NCBI GenBank assembly: GCA_963728495.1
Contig: CAVSKI010000009.1
Location: forward strand, 62,001 to 126,000
DNA: 64,000 nt
Reading direction: 5' to 3'
From: JACVRW01 sp963728495
Lineage (GTDB): Bacteria > Actinomycetota > Thermoleophilia > Solirubrobacterales > Thermoleophilaceae
This document shows, piece by piece, positions 26,578 to 34,104 of this stretch (position 1 is its first letter; every line of letters starts with the position of its first letter). A program made the position numbers and the translations under genes. The notes under the pieces are model-generated. The model was not told the DNA's origin. It ran no database searches and worked only from the letters and a program-made list of their open reading frames with translations.

Positions 26578-27095
26578 GACACGCCATCGCGCCCTGCATC
26601 GGCCGAGTCTCGACCGGGCGTGCCGTCCTGCACGGCCGCCGGGTCGCGGGTGCTGGCCAGATCGCCCTTGTTGCCGTAGCGGCGCCCGATCGGCTCCTGC
26701 TGCGCGTAGGGGTGGAGCGTGTAGCGCATCTGGCGATCGGCCTTGTCCTGGCGCTCCAGCCGGAAGCCGGGCTCCTCGGCGGGGCGGTTGACGATGAAGC
26801 TGAGCGCGGAGGTCTGGCGCCCTAGCGAGCTGTCGTAGGCCACCACCTTGATGTAGTGGTTCGGATAGGCCTCGCGACAGGCGTTGACGTCGCGCATGGC
26901 CACGTCGGCCTCGCCCGGCGCGAGGTCGAACTCCGGCTGGCGCCACATGTCCCAGAAGCTGTTGCGCGGATGCGGGTCGTCCGTGTACTCGACCATGATC
27001 GCCCAATCGTTGGAGAGCGCGTAGTCGATCTGGGCCTCAATCTCCTCGTCGGTGAGATCGGGCAGGAACGAGAAGGTGCCTTGTGTGATCCTCAT
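26574..27095 (-). CDS. rbcS: RuBisCO small subunit
   Basis: 173 residues starting MRITQGTFSFLPDLTDEEIEAQIDYAL, with WAIMVEYTDDPHPRNSFWDMW, the CREAYPNHYIKVVAYD segment and SALSFIVNRPAEEPGF. The family core ends near residue 140. It is followed by about 30 extra residues rich in Asp, Gly and Arg (GDLASTRDPAAVQDG...) not normal for the protein. ATG 27095 overlaps the rbcL stop as ATGA; its own stop overlaps cbbX as GTGA. It packs with RbcL in an L8S8 complex. Confidence 0.93.
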   Translation of the reverse strand: MRITQGTFSFLPDLTDEEIEAQIDYALSNDWAIMVEYTDDPHPRNSFWDMWRQPEFDLAPGEADVAMRDVNACREAYPNHYIKVVAYDSSLGRQTSALSFIVNRPAEEPGFRLERQDKADRQMRYTLHPYAQQEPIGRRYGNKGDLASTRDPAAVQDGTPGRDSADAGRDGVS

Positions 27096-28552
27096 CGGCT
27101 CGCTGTCGCCACGGCGACGGTGTCGGGGGTGTCGGTGGACTCGAAGTCGAACGTGATGTCCTTCCAGACCTCGAGGGCGGCGTCCAGCTCGGGGCAGCCC
27201 TGCGCCGCGTCCCTGAGGATGTCGGGGCCCTCCTGGTAGTAGTCCCTGCCCTCGTTGCGCGCCTTGATCATCGCCTCGACGGCCACGCGGTTGGCGGTGG
27301 CGCCCGCGGCGATGCCCATCGGGTGGCCGATCGTGCCGCCGCCGAACTGCATCACCGCGTCCTCGCCCAGGTAGTGCAGCAGCTGGTGCATCTGGCCGGC
27401 GTGGATCCCGCCGGAGGCCACCGGCATCACCGGCGCGAGCGAGGCCCAGTCCTGATCGAAGTACAGCCCGGTCTCGGGGTTGGCCTTGTTGAAGCGCTGG
27501 CGGCAGACGTCGTAGTAGCCCTTGATCATCCCGGGGTCGCCCTCCAGCTTCCCGACCACGGTCCCGGCGTGGATGTGGTCCACGCCGATCATGCGGCACC
27601 ACTTCGCGATCACGCGGAAGCTCACGCCGTGGGTCTTCTGGCGCGTGTAGGTGCCGTGGCCCGCCCGGTGGAGGTGCAGGATCACTCCGTTGGCGCGCGC
27701 CCACTTGGACATCGACTGCATCGCCGTGTAGCCCACGGTGAGGTCCATCATGATGATGACGCTGCCGATCTCCTTCGCGAACTCGGCCCGTTCGTACATG
27801 TCCTCCATCGTGGCCGCGGTCACGTTCATGTAGTGGCCCTTGATCTCGCCGGTCACGGCGGAGGCGCGGTTCACGGCCTCGATCGCGTGTAGATAGCGAT
27901 CGCGCCAGCGCATGAACGGCTGCGAGTTGATGTTCTCGTCGTCCTTCGTGAAGTCCAGGCCGCCGCGCAGCGCCTCGTACACGACGCGGCCGTAGTTCTT
28001 GGCCGACAGGCCGAGCTTCGGCTTGGTCGTGGCGCCGAGCAGCGGGCGCCCGAACTTGTCCAGGTACTCGCGCTCCATGACGATCCCGTGCGGCGGCCCC
28101 TGGAAGGTCTTCAGGTAGTGCGGAGGGATCCGCATGTCCTCGAGGCGCAGCGCCTTGAGCGCCTTGAAGCCGAACACGTTGCCGATGATCGAGGAGGTGA
28201 GGTTGGCCACCGAGCCTTCCTCGAACAGGTCGATGTCGTAGGCGATCTTCGCGATGTACTGGCCGGGCGTGCCGGGCACCTCTTCGCAGGAGTAGGCCTT
28301 GGCCTGGTAGTGCTCGTGCGGGGTCAGGCGATCGGTCCAGACCACCGTCCACGTGGCGGTGGACGATTCTCCCGCCACCGCCGCCGCCGCCTCGATGGCA
28401 TCCACGCCCTCCTGAGGCGTGATCCGAAACGCGCACAGGATGTCGGTGTCCTTTGGCTCGTAGTCGGCGTCCCAGTAGCCCATCTCGGCGTACGGCGTCA
28501 CACCCGCGGCCCATCGGTCCTTCTTGTTGTTCGTTGCGTCAGTAGCGGTCAC
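27092..28552 (-). CDS. rbcL: RuBisCO large subunit, form I red-type
   Basis: 486 residues, normal for form I. The carbamylated lysine and metal ligands are in GGLDFTKDDENINSQPF. Loop 6 is GTVVGKLEGDP with the catalytic Lys, the LHRAGHGTYTRQKTHGVSFRVIAKW stretch is red-type, and GGGTIGHPMGIAAGATANRVA closes the barrel. It fixes CO2 on RuBP. Start GTG 28552 lacks a ribosome site and lies at the predicted transcription start, so leaderless translation is possible. The pairing with CbbX and a group 1h-type hydrogenase fits the form IC/IE types of actinobacteria; which one needs a tree. Confidence 0.96.
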   Translation of the reverse strand: MTATDATNNKKDRWAAGVTPYAEMGYWDADYEPKDTDILCAFRITPQEGVDAIEAAAAVAGESSTATWTVVWTDRLTPHEHYQAKAYSCEEVPGTPGQYIAKIAYDIDLFEEGSVANLTSSIIGNVFGFKALKALRLEDMRIPPHYLKTFQGPPHGIVMEREYLDKFGRPLLGATTKPKLGLSAKNYGRVVYEALRGGLDFTKDDENINSQPFMRWRDRYLHAIEAVNRASAVTGEIKGHYMNVTAATMEDMYERAEFAKEIGSVIIMMDLTVGYTAMQSMSKWARANGVILHLHRAGHGTYTRQKTHGVSFRVIAKWCRMIGVDHIHAGTVVGKLEGDPGMIKGYYDVCRQRFNKANPETGLYFDQDWASLAPVMPVASGGIHAGQMHQLLHYLGEDAVMQFGGGTIGHPMGIAAGATANRVAVEAMIKARNEGRDYYQEGPDILRDAAQGCPELDAALEVWKDITFDFESTDTPDTVAVATASR

Positions 28553-28560
28553 AGGTATGA

Positions 28561-28589
28561 AAACTAGGTTGCCAAAGCAGAAAGCTCAA
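28561..28589 (-). promoter_or_regulatory. candidate leaderless promoter for rbcL
   Basis: On the minus strand TTGAGC (28589-28584) and TAGTTT (28566-28561) are separated by 17 bases, and the rbcL GTG lies 8 bases after the -10. Transcription would begin at or next to the start codon. The 78-bp gap is AT-rich compared with its surroundings and also holds a 6-bp dyad CATAGA/TCTATG (28610-28615, 28622-28627) that could be an operator. Confidence 0.4.
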
Positions 28590-28630
28590 GTAAAAGATTG
28601 GGCCATTTGCATAGATATCACTCTATGTCT

Positions 28631-29653
28631 CTATGCGTGCTCGAGCTCTTCGCTGTAACGCCCGAGGCGCGCCTGGCCGTTGCAGAGGGCGCGGTGCGCG
28701 AAGGCCGACTGGGTAGCTTCGGCATTGTCCTCCTGACCGCTCCAGGCACTCAGCGGCGCGGCCTGCAGCGCTCGACCGTAGGAGAAGGTCAGCTCCCAGG
28801 GCACACCTCCGATTGCGTTCATCGCACTCAGGTGCGCGCTGGCCAACTCGTCGCTCTGACCGCCCGACAGGAACGCGATCCCGGGCACAGCCGCCGGAAC
28901 GACCCGGCGCAGCAGCGCGAGCGTGCGCTCGGCGACCTCGTCGACGGTCGCCTGCTGCGAACACTCGTAACCGGAGAGGACCATGTTGGGTTTCAGCACG
29001 ATGCCCTCGAGCAAGACGCGCTGGTCCAGCAACTCGCCGAACACGGCGCGCAGCGTCGCCTCGCTCGCCTCCTCGGACCGATCGATGGTGTGGTCGCCGT
29101 CCATCAGCACCTCGGGCTCGACGATCGGCACGATGGCCGCCTCCTGGCAGAGGGCGGCGTAGCGCCCCAGCGCGTGCGCGTTGGCGGAGATGCAGTAGTC
29201 GCTCGGCAGGCCCTCGCCGATGGCGATGACGGCGCGCCACTTGGCGAAGCGCGCGCCGAGATCGTGGTACTCCGCCAGGCGCTCGCGCAGGCCGTCGAGG
29301 CCCTCGGTCACCTTCTCGCCGTCAGCGCCGGCAAGCGGCTTCGCTCCGGTGTCGACCTTGATCCCCGGGATCATGTCGCGGCCGGCCAGCAGCGCCGGGA
29401 ACGGCGTGCCGTCCGAGTCCGCTTGGCGTAGCGTCTCGTCGTAGAGGATCACGCCGCTGATGTGGCGCTCGGCCTCCGGCGTGGTGAACAGCAGCTCTCG
29501 AAAACGCCGGCGGGACTCCTCGGTGGACTCCACGCCCACCCCCTCGAGGCGTTTGGCCATGGTGCTGTTGCTCTCGTCGGCGGCCAGGATGCCCCTACCG
29601 GGGGCGACCATCGCCCGCGCTGTGGTCTCCAGTGCTTGTCGGTCCACGGCCAA
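28631..29653 (-). CDS. fructose-bisphosphate aldolase, class I
   Basis: A 340-residue class I aldolase. The N-terminus shows GRGILAADESNSTMAKRLEGVGV, then PGIKVDTGAKPL, VPIVEPEVLMDGDH, the Schiff-base lysine in EGIVLKPNMVLSGYEC, and the phosphate-binding GIAFLSGGQSDELA. In the Calvin cycle it condenses triose phosphates to fructose 1,6-bisphosphate and can also make sedoheptulose bisphosphate. It is the first gene of the cbb operon, 78 bp ahead of rbcL. Start is TTG 29653 or GTG 29647; neither has a clear ribosome site. Confidence 0.93.
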   Translation of the reverse strand: MAVDRQALETTARAMVAPGRGILAADESNSTMAKRLEGVGVESTEESRRRFRELLFTTPEAERHISGVILYDETLRQADSDGTPFPALLAGRDMIPGIKVDTGAKPLAGADGEKVTEGLDGLRERLAEYHDLGARFAKWRAVIAIGEGLPSDYCISANAHALGRYAALCQEAAIVPIVEPEVLMDGDHTIDRSEEASEATLRAVFGELLDQRVLLEGIVLKPNMVLSGYECSQQATVDEVAERTLALLRRVVPAAVPGIAFLSGGQSDELASAHLSAMNAIGGVPWELTFSYGRALQAAPLSAWSGQEDNAEATQSAFAHRALCNGQARLGRYSEELEHA

Positions 29654-30113
29654 GGGAAGCTAGTCCGAGACTCTTGTATGAACAATCAGACTTCGCGGGT
29701 GTTCAATAGAGCTAAGTCTATGGAGTTCCTAGTGGCTTGGTGTGAGTTCGCCGTACGCGGGTTCGCCCGGCGCTGCGCGAGTTGCCGGCTGCCGGGGCCT
29801 GCGTTTGCTAACAGCAGCAAGGAAGGGTGGACGCGGCCGTGTTTGTTGGCTTGTCATGTTGCTGTAACGCATCGCCAGGCCGCTGATCGAGTGTCAAGTT
29901 ATGCACCTCATAGATGCATAAGTCGACACTCGGCAGAGCGCAGGCGCGGAGGCGCGGTCGGCGCACCCGCCGGTGTTACAGCACCGCGATAGGAGTAACA
30001 GCTCCGACACAGATCCCTGCCTTGGTTGCTGCCGTTAGAGACGCTGGCCGCGGCGCACGGCGGCTCGCGCAGCGCAAGCCAGGCGCGCGGCACACCGAAC
30101 CCACATCACGGGC
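29654..30113. promoter_or_regulatory. 460-bp intergenic region upstream of the cbb operon
   Basis: No gene is supported here. It holds a TGAACA/TGTTCA dyad (29679-29684, 29700-29705) close to the aldolase start, a 45-bp inverted repeat (29888-29932), and two small hairpins with the near-identical loops TTACAG (29971-29986) and TAACAG (29992-30005). A further CTGTAAC, the reverse complement of GTTACAG, lies at 29862-29868. It is the natural place for the cbb promoter and CbbR sites. Confidence 0.5.
29888..29932. repeat. 45-bp inverted repeat (16 of 18 bases paired)
   Basis: The outer arms CGAGTGTC / GACACTCG and inner arms TTATGCA / TGCATAA match perfectly. Three bases between them carry two mismatches, and a 9-base centre CCTCATAGA separates the halves. 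It could bind a dimeric regulator of the cbb operon or form a long hairpin after the gene ending at 30114. Confidence 0.8.
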
Positions 30114-30452
30114 CTAAGGGCCGAAGGTGGAGCCGAGTCGGCGACGCAGTGCCCGGGCGCGGTCGGTGCCGCGCCGGCCCCGCCAAGGGTGCGGTCCCAT
30201 TGCCCAGGGGTGCCAGCCGAGCGTGCCGTACTGCTCGCGCAGGAGGGCCTTCAGCTCGCCGCGATGCTGCTCGCATGAGTAGCGCGTGGCCCCGTAGATT
30301 CCGCGGCCGTGCCAGACGAGCCAGCGCTCGGGCTCCACGTCGAGGTACTCGCCGTGTCGCAGGTCGAGGAGCTGGTGCTCGAGATTGACCTGGGTCTCGC
30401 GTCCGGGCCGGCGACCGCAGAACTCGCATCTGAAGACAACGGCGACGGGCAC
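30114..30452 (-). CDS. small HNH/zinc-ribbon-like hypothetical protein
   Basis: 112 residues. A CEFCGRRPG pair near residue 9 and a later C-EQHRGELKALLREQYG stretch could bind zinc as in a CxxC...CxxH finger. The tail (GRRGTDRARALRRRLG) is basic. I recognise no named family. It follows the Crp/Fnr gene by 9 bp in the same direction and may be co-transcribed with it. Confidence 0.6.
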   Translation of the reverse strand: MPVAVVFRCEFCGRRPGRETQVNLEHQLLDLRHGEYLDVEPERWLVWHGRGIYGATRYSCEQHRGELKALLREQYGTLGWHPWAMGPHPWRGRRGTDRARALRRRLGSTFGP

Positions 30453-30461
30453 ACGGAGAAG

Positions 30462-31256
30462 CTACCCGGAAGTTACGGGCCGTTCCCAATGGATCTCGGC
30501 GAGCTCGTCGGGTGCGGAGCCGCGCAGGAGCCACGTCCCGTCGCCCCGGCGCACCACGAGGCCGCTGTCGTTGATCCTGCGCAGTGCCGTGGTCACCGAC
30601 GCGCGCCGGCTCCCGACCAGCTGCCCGAGCAGCTCGTGAGAGATACGCAGATTGATGGTGATTCCGTCCGGAGTCACACGGCCCCATCGCTCGGCCAGAT
30701 GCCAGAAGAGCACGAGCAGGCGCGTCTCGACCGGAGAGAGGTGAAGAAGGGCCTGGTGAACGGACATGCGTGAGGTTCGCCTGACCGCACGCTCGAGAAG
30801 CGCGCGCATCACCGGGGGCCAGTCGGCAAGCGACCGCGCGAATGGCTCGTCCAGGATCGCCAGCCGAACGGGCGAGAGGACGTGCCACAGGACGTGGTAG
30901 CGAACAAGCCCGTCCTCGTCGTTGGGGACCCAAGGTTGGAGGACGTCACCTTCGCCAAGCAGCTCCGTGCAGGTGGAGCCGGCGAGGATCAGGTCTCGGG
31001 CGAGGACTCCCTCGAGCAGCAGGAAGCCGAGCCGGCCTTGATCGGCCTTGTCGTGGGGGACCTCCCAGCGCCCGCAGGGCAGGTACCTCGCCCGTGCCCG
31101 GAGCTCGGCCCGGGCGCGGCGGATCTGTGTGACCGGAAGTCGCAGCCCGAGCTCCGGGTCGAGCTCCAGCAGGCGAACCATCGCCTCCCGATCCGCACGG
31201 GCGGCCTGTTGCGGGGCGTCGGGATCGCCTTGCTGAGGGTGATGGTCGTTGCTCAC
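30462..31256 (-). CDS. Crp/Fnr family transcriptional regulator
   Basis: 264 residues. An N-terminal cyclic-nucleotide-binding-like beta barrel (about 45-150, FLLLEGVLARDL, LLGEGDVLQPW) is followed by a dimer helix and a C-terminal HTH: RISHELLGQLVGSRRASVTTALRRINDSGLVVR. No FNR-type cysteine cluster is seen, and the glutamate/arginine pair that binds cAMP is not obvious, so the signal is unknown. It diverges from the hydrogenase operon across 134 bp holding a tandem 13-bp dyad, making it the likely regulator of that operon. Start GTG 31256. Confidence 0.87.
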   Translation of the reverse strand: MSNDHHPQQGDPDAPQQAARADREAMVRLLELDPELGLRLPVTQIRRARAELRARARYLPCGRWEVPHDKADQGRLGFLLLEGVLARDLILAGSTCTELLGEGDVLQPWVPNDEDGLVRYHVLWHVLSPVRLAILDEPFARSLADWPPVMRALLERAVRRTSRMSVHQALLHLSPVETRLLVLFWHLAERWGRVTPDGITINLRISHELLGQLVGSRRASVTTALRRINDSGLVVRRGDGTWLLRGSAPDELAEIHWERPVTSG

Positions 31257-31301
31257 GAACAGACTGTTCTCACTCGCTCGACGGGGAGCCTACCCCAGGG
31301 G

Positions 31302-31327
31302 GTTGAAATTCAACGTTGGGGTTCAAC
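31302..31327. promoter_or_regulatory. tandem 13-bp dyads, candidate operator for the hydrogenase operon
   Basis: Two back-to-back copies, GTTGAAATTCAAC (31302-31314) and GTTGGGGTTCAAC (31315-31327), agree at 11 of 13 bases. The first is a perfect palindrome around one base. Their TTGA...TCAA halves recall Crp/Fnr-type sites, though with a shorter spacer than the usual TTGAT-N4-ATCAA. They lie midway between the Crp/Fnr-type gene and hypC. Confidence 0.55.
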
Positions 31328-31390
31328 CTGCCCTATTTGCGGTGACCGGCCCATCACTTAGCCTGCCGCCACCCGTCTGGGAGGACTCGC

Positions 31391-31669
31391 ATGTGCCTGG
31401 CCATACCCGGCCAGATCATCGAAGTGGTTGACAGCGGCAACCGTCTCGCGCAGGTCGATGTCGCCGGGGTCAAGCGCACGATCAACATCGGGCTCCTCGA
31501 TGACGACGGGACGGGAGTCGACTCGGGCGACTGGGTACTGATCCACGTGGGCTTCGCAATGTCGCGAGTCGATGAGGAAGAGGCGATCGCGACGAGGACG
31601 CAGCTCGAGCGCATGGGCGCCGACTACGAGGCCGAGCTGGAAGAGCTCAAGGCGAGCGTGATCGAGTGA
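31391..31669 (+). CDS. hypC: hydrogenase maturation chaperone HypC
   Basis: 92 residues starting MCLAIPGQIIEV, whose Cys2 carries the Fe(CN)2CO group during active-site assembly. The core VDVAGVKRTINIGLLDDDG and GDWVLIHVGFAMSRVDEEEA is typical. It works with HypD to build the iron half-site and deliver it to the hydrogenase large subunit. First gene of the hydrogenase operon, with a 4-bp overlap to a second HypC-like gene. Confidence 0.93.
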   Translation: MCLAIPGQIIEVVDSGNRLAQVDVAGVKRTINIGLLDDDGTGVDSGDWVLIHVGFAMSRVDEEEAIATRTQLERMGADYEAELEELKASVIE

Positions 31670-31893
31670 ACGACCACGCGGGGATCAACGAGTGCGGCGA
31701 CCATTGCATCACCTGCTCCGACGAGGGCATCCCGATGCAGGTCGAACGGGTGGACGAGCAGAGCGGCCTCGCTCTCTGTGCGGCCGCTGACGGGTCGACG
31801 GGCGAGGTCGAGATCGCGCTGGTCGAGCCGGTGGCGCCCGGCGACCGGCTGCTGGTCCACGCCGGCGTGGCCCTGGTGGGGTTGGAGACGTGA
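31666..31893 (+). CDS. HypC/HupF-like second small maturation protein
   Basis: 75 residues. The region GIPMQVERVDEQSGLALCAAADGSTGEVEIALVEPVAPGDRLLVHAGVALVGLE resembles the HypC beta barrel. The N-terminus differs from HypC: it has CGDHCITCSDEG, with three cysteines, instead of a Cys at position 2. Paired HypC-type proteins occur in other hydrogenase operons. This one could hold the precursor or act as a redox-sensitive variant. Overlaps both neighbours by 4 bp. Confidence 0.72.
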   Translation: MNDHAGINECGDHCITCSDEGIPMQVERVDEQSGLALCAAADGSTGEVEIALVEPVAPGDRLLVHAGVALVGLET

Positions 31894-33006
31894 AGTTCGT
31901 CGACGAGTTCCGCGATCCCGAGCTGGGGCGGGTGCTGTCGACCGAGATCCTCGCCGCCGTCGAGCCCGGCCGCCACTACAAGTTCATGGAGGTCTGCGGC
32001 GGCCACACGCACTCGATCTACAAGTTCGGGATCGACGACCTGCTGCCCGCCAACGTAGAGCTCGTGCACGGCCCCGGTTGCCCGGTGTGCGTGATTCCCA
32101 TGGGACGGGTTGACGACGGCATCGCGATCGCGCGCAACCCCGAGGTGATCTTCACCTGCTTCGGCGACATGATGCGCGTCCCGGGCTCCGACGGCAGCCT
32201 GCTCGACGCCAAGGCCGAGGGTGCCGACATCCGCATGGTCTACTCGCCGCTCGACGCGCTGCGGATCGCCAACCAGAACCCCGACCGCGAGGTCGTGTTC
32301 TTCGCCATCGGTTTCGAGACCACTGCCCCGTCCACGGCTCTCACGCTCAAGCGCGCGAAGGCGGACGGTGTGCGGAACTTCTCGTGCATGTGCAGTCACG
32401 TGACGATCGTGCCGCCGCTGCGCGCATTGCTCGACTCGCCCGACCTGCGACTCGACGGCTTCGTCGGCCCGGGCCACGTGTCGACCGTGGTGGGTGCCCG
32501 GCCGTTCGAGTTCATCCCGGCCGACTACGGCAAGCCGATCGTCGTGGCCGGCTTCGAGCCGCTGGACGTGCTGCAGGCAATCCGCATGATCTTGGCGCAG
32601 CTCGCCGAGGGCCGCTGCGAGGTCGAGAACCAGTACTCGCGCGTGGTGCCCTACGAGGGCAACGCCCGCGCCCTCGAGGTGATGAGCGAAGTGTTCGAGC
32701 TGCGGCCGCATTTCGAGTGGCGCGGGCTTGGCTTCATCTCCCAGAGCGGCCTGAAGCTGTCGGAGGCCTACGCCGACCTCGACGCCGAGCTGCGCTACAG
32801 CGTGCCCGGAGTTCGCGTGGCCGACCCGAAGGCGTGCCAGTGCGGCGAGGTCCTGAAGGGCGTGATCAAGCCCTGGGAGTGCAAGGTCTTCGGCACGGCC
32901 TGCACGCCTGAGCGCCCGATCGGCACCTGCATGGTGTCCTCGGAAGGGCGCGTGCGCCGCCTATTACAACTACGGCCGCTTCGCGCGTGAGCGAGAGGTC
33001 GTGTGA
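31890..33006 (+). CDS. hypD: hydrogenase maturation protein HypD (frameshifted 3' end)
   Basis: About 371 residues after correction. HypD holds a [4Fe-4S] cluster and assembles Fe(CN)2CO with HypC. Motifs are MEVCGGHTHSIYKFG, HGPGCPVCVIPMGRVD, FFAIGFETTAPSTA, FSCMCSHVTIVPP, GFVGPGHVSTVVG and the cluster region CQCGEVLKGVIKPWECKVFGTACTPERPIGTCMVSSEG in pieces. The canonical ending ACAAYYNYGR is one frame over. An extra G in GAAGGG near 32,943-32,948 accounts for it, and the corrected frame ends with TGA overlapping hypE as GTGA. Most likely a base-call error rather than a broken gene. Confidence 0.9.
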
Positions 33007-34085
33007 CCGTCTCCAACCGCGAGGAGCGCATCCTCGGGATCATCGAGACGGCCCGCGGCAAGCGCGCGAAGTTCCGCGAGCCGCGCATCAACATGGCTCA
33101 CGGCGCCGGGGGCAAGGCCACCCAGACCCTGATCGAGGGCCTGTTCGTGCCCGCGTTCGGAACGGGCGCGCTGGAGGCGATGGGCGACGCCGGCGCCGTC
33201 GAGGCCGACGGAGTGGAGCTGGCGATGACCACGGACTCGTTCGTGGTCAAGCCGATCACCTTCCCCGGCGGCTCGATCGGTGACCTGGCCGTGAACGGCA
33301 CGGTCAACGATCTGGCGGTGTCCGGAGCTCGGCCGCTCGCGCTGAGCCTGTCGCTGATCCTGGAGGAGGGTCTGGAGGCGGACGAGCTGAAGGCAGAGGT
33401 CGAGGCCATCGCCGCCGCCGCCGAGGCCGCCGGAGTGAAGATCGTGGCCGGCGACACCAAGGTCGTCGAGCGCGGCGCCGCCGACAAGATGTACGTCTGC
33501 ACCACCGGCGTGGGCGTACGCGACCCGCGCGCGCGTATGGGCACCGACGCCCTGCGCCCGGGTGACCGCGTCCTGCTCTCCGGCTCGATCGGCGAGCACG
33601 GCACGGCGATCATGCTGGCCCGCGGCGAGTTCGAGCTCGACGCTGAGATCGAGTCAGACACGCGCTCGCTGTGGCCGGTGGTCGACACGCTCCTGGAAGA
33701 GGTCGGACCGTCGCTGCGCTGCATGCGCGACGCGACTCGGGGAGGCGTGGCCTCCGTGATGAACGAGCTCGCTCGGGCCTCGCACGTGGCGATGATCGCG
33801 CGCGAGTCCGCGGTGCCGATCGATCCCGCCGTCGCGGGAGCATCCGAGATCTTGGGAATCGACCCGATGTACGTGGCCAACGAGGGGAAGCTCGTCGCCT
33901 TCGTGGCCCCGGAGGCCGCCGAGCAAGCGCTCGACGCCCTTCGCTCTGTCCCCGGCTGTGAGCAAGCGGCCGAGATCGGCGAGGTGCGGACCGAGCCACC
34001 GGGCATGGTGCTGATGGAGACGAGTTTTGGCGGCAAGCGGGTGATGGATCAGCTGGTGGGCGATCCGCTCCCGCGTATCTGTTGA
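33003..34085 (+). CDS. hypE: carbamoyl dehydratase HypE
   Basis: 360 residues of the PurM/ThiL-like ATPase fold that dehydrates the HypF-made thiocarbamate to thiocyanate for the CN ligands. Motifs are INMAHGAGGKATQTLI, TTDSFVVKPITFPGGSIGDLAVNGTVNDLAVSGARPLALS in pieces, MRDATRGGVASVMNELA and PMYVANEGKLVAFVAPE. The usual C-terminal PRIC ends the protein (DPLPRIC), with the terminal Cys present. It overlaps hypD by 4 bp and precedes the hydrogenase small subunit by 19 bp. Confidence 0.95.
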   Translation: MTVSNREERILGIIETARGKRAKFREPRINMAHGAGGKATQTLIEGLFVPAFGTGALEAMGDAGAVEADGVELAMTTDSFVVKPITFPGGSIGDLAVNGTVNDLAVSGARPLALSLSLILEEGLEADELKAEVEAIAAAAEAAGVKIVAGDTKVVERGAADKMYVCTTGVGVRDPRARMGTDALRPGDRVLLSGSIGEHGTAIMLARGEFELDAEIESDTRSLWPVVDTLLEEVGPSLRCMRDATRGGVASVMNELARASHVAMIARESAVPIDPAVAGASEILGIDPMYVANEGKLVAFVAPEAAEQALDALRSVPGCEQAAEIGEVRTEPPGMVLMETSFGGKRVMDQLVGDPLPRIC

Positions 34086-34104
34086 GCAAGGAAAGGGAGC
34101 GCTA

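Noticed and set aside
25552..27006. cbbX extended upstream to 27,006
   Set aside because: The extension is the antisense-free shadow of rbcS in another frame. GTG 26,577 overlaps the rbcS stop and gives a normal AAA+ protein.
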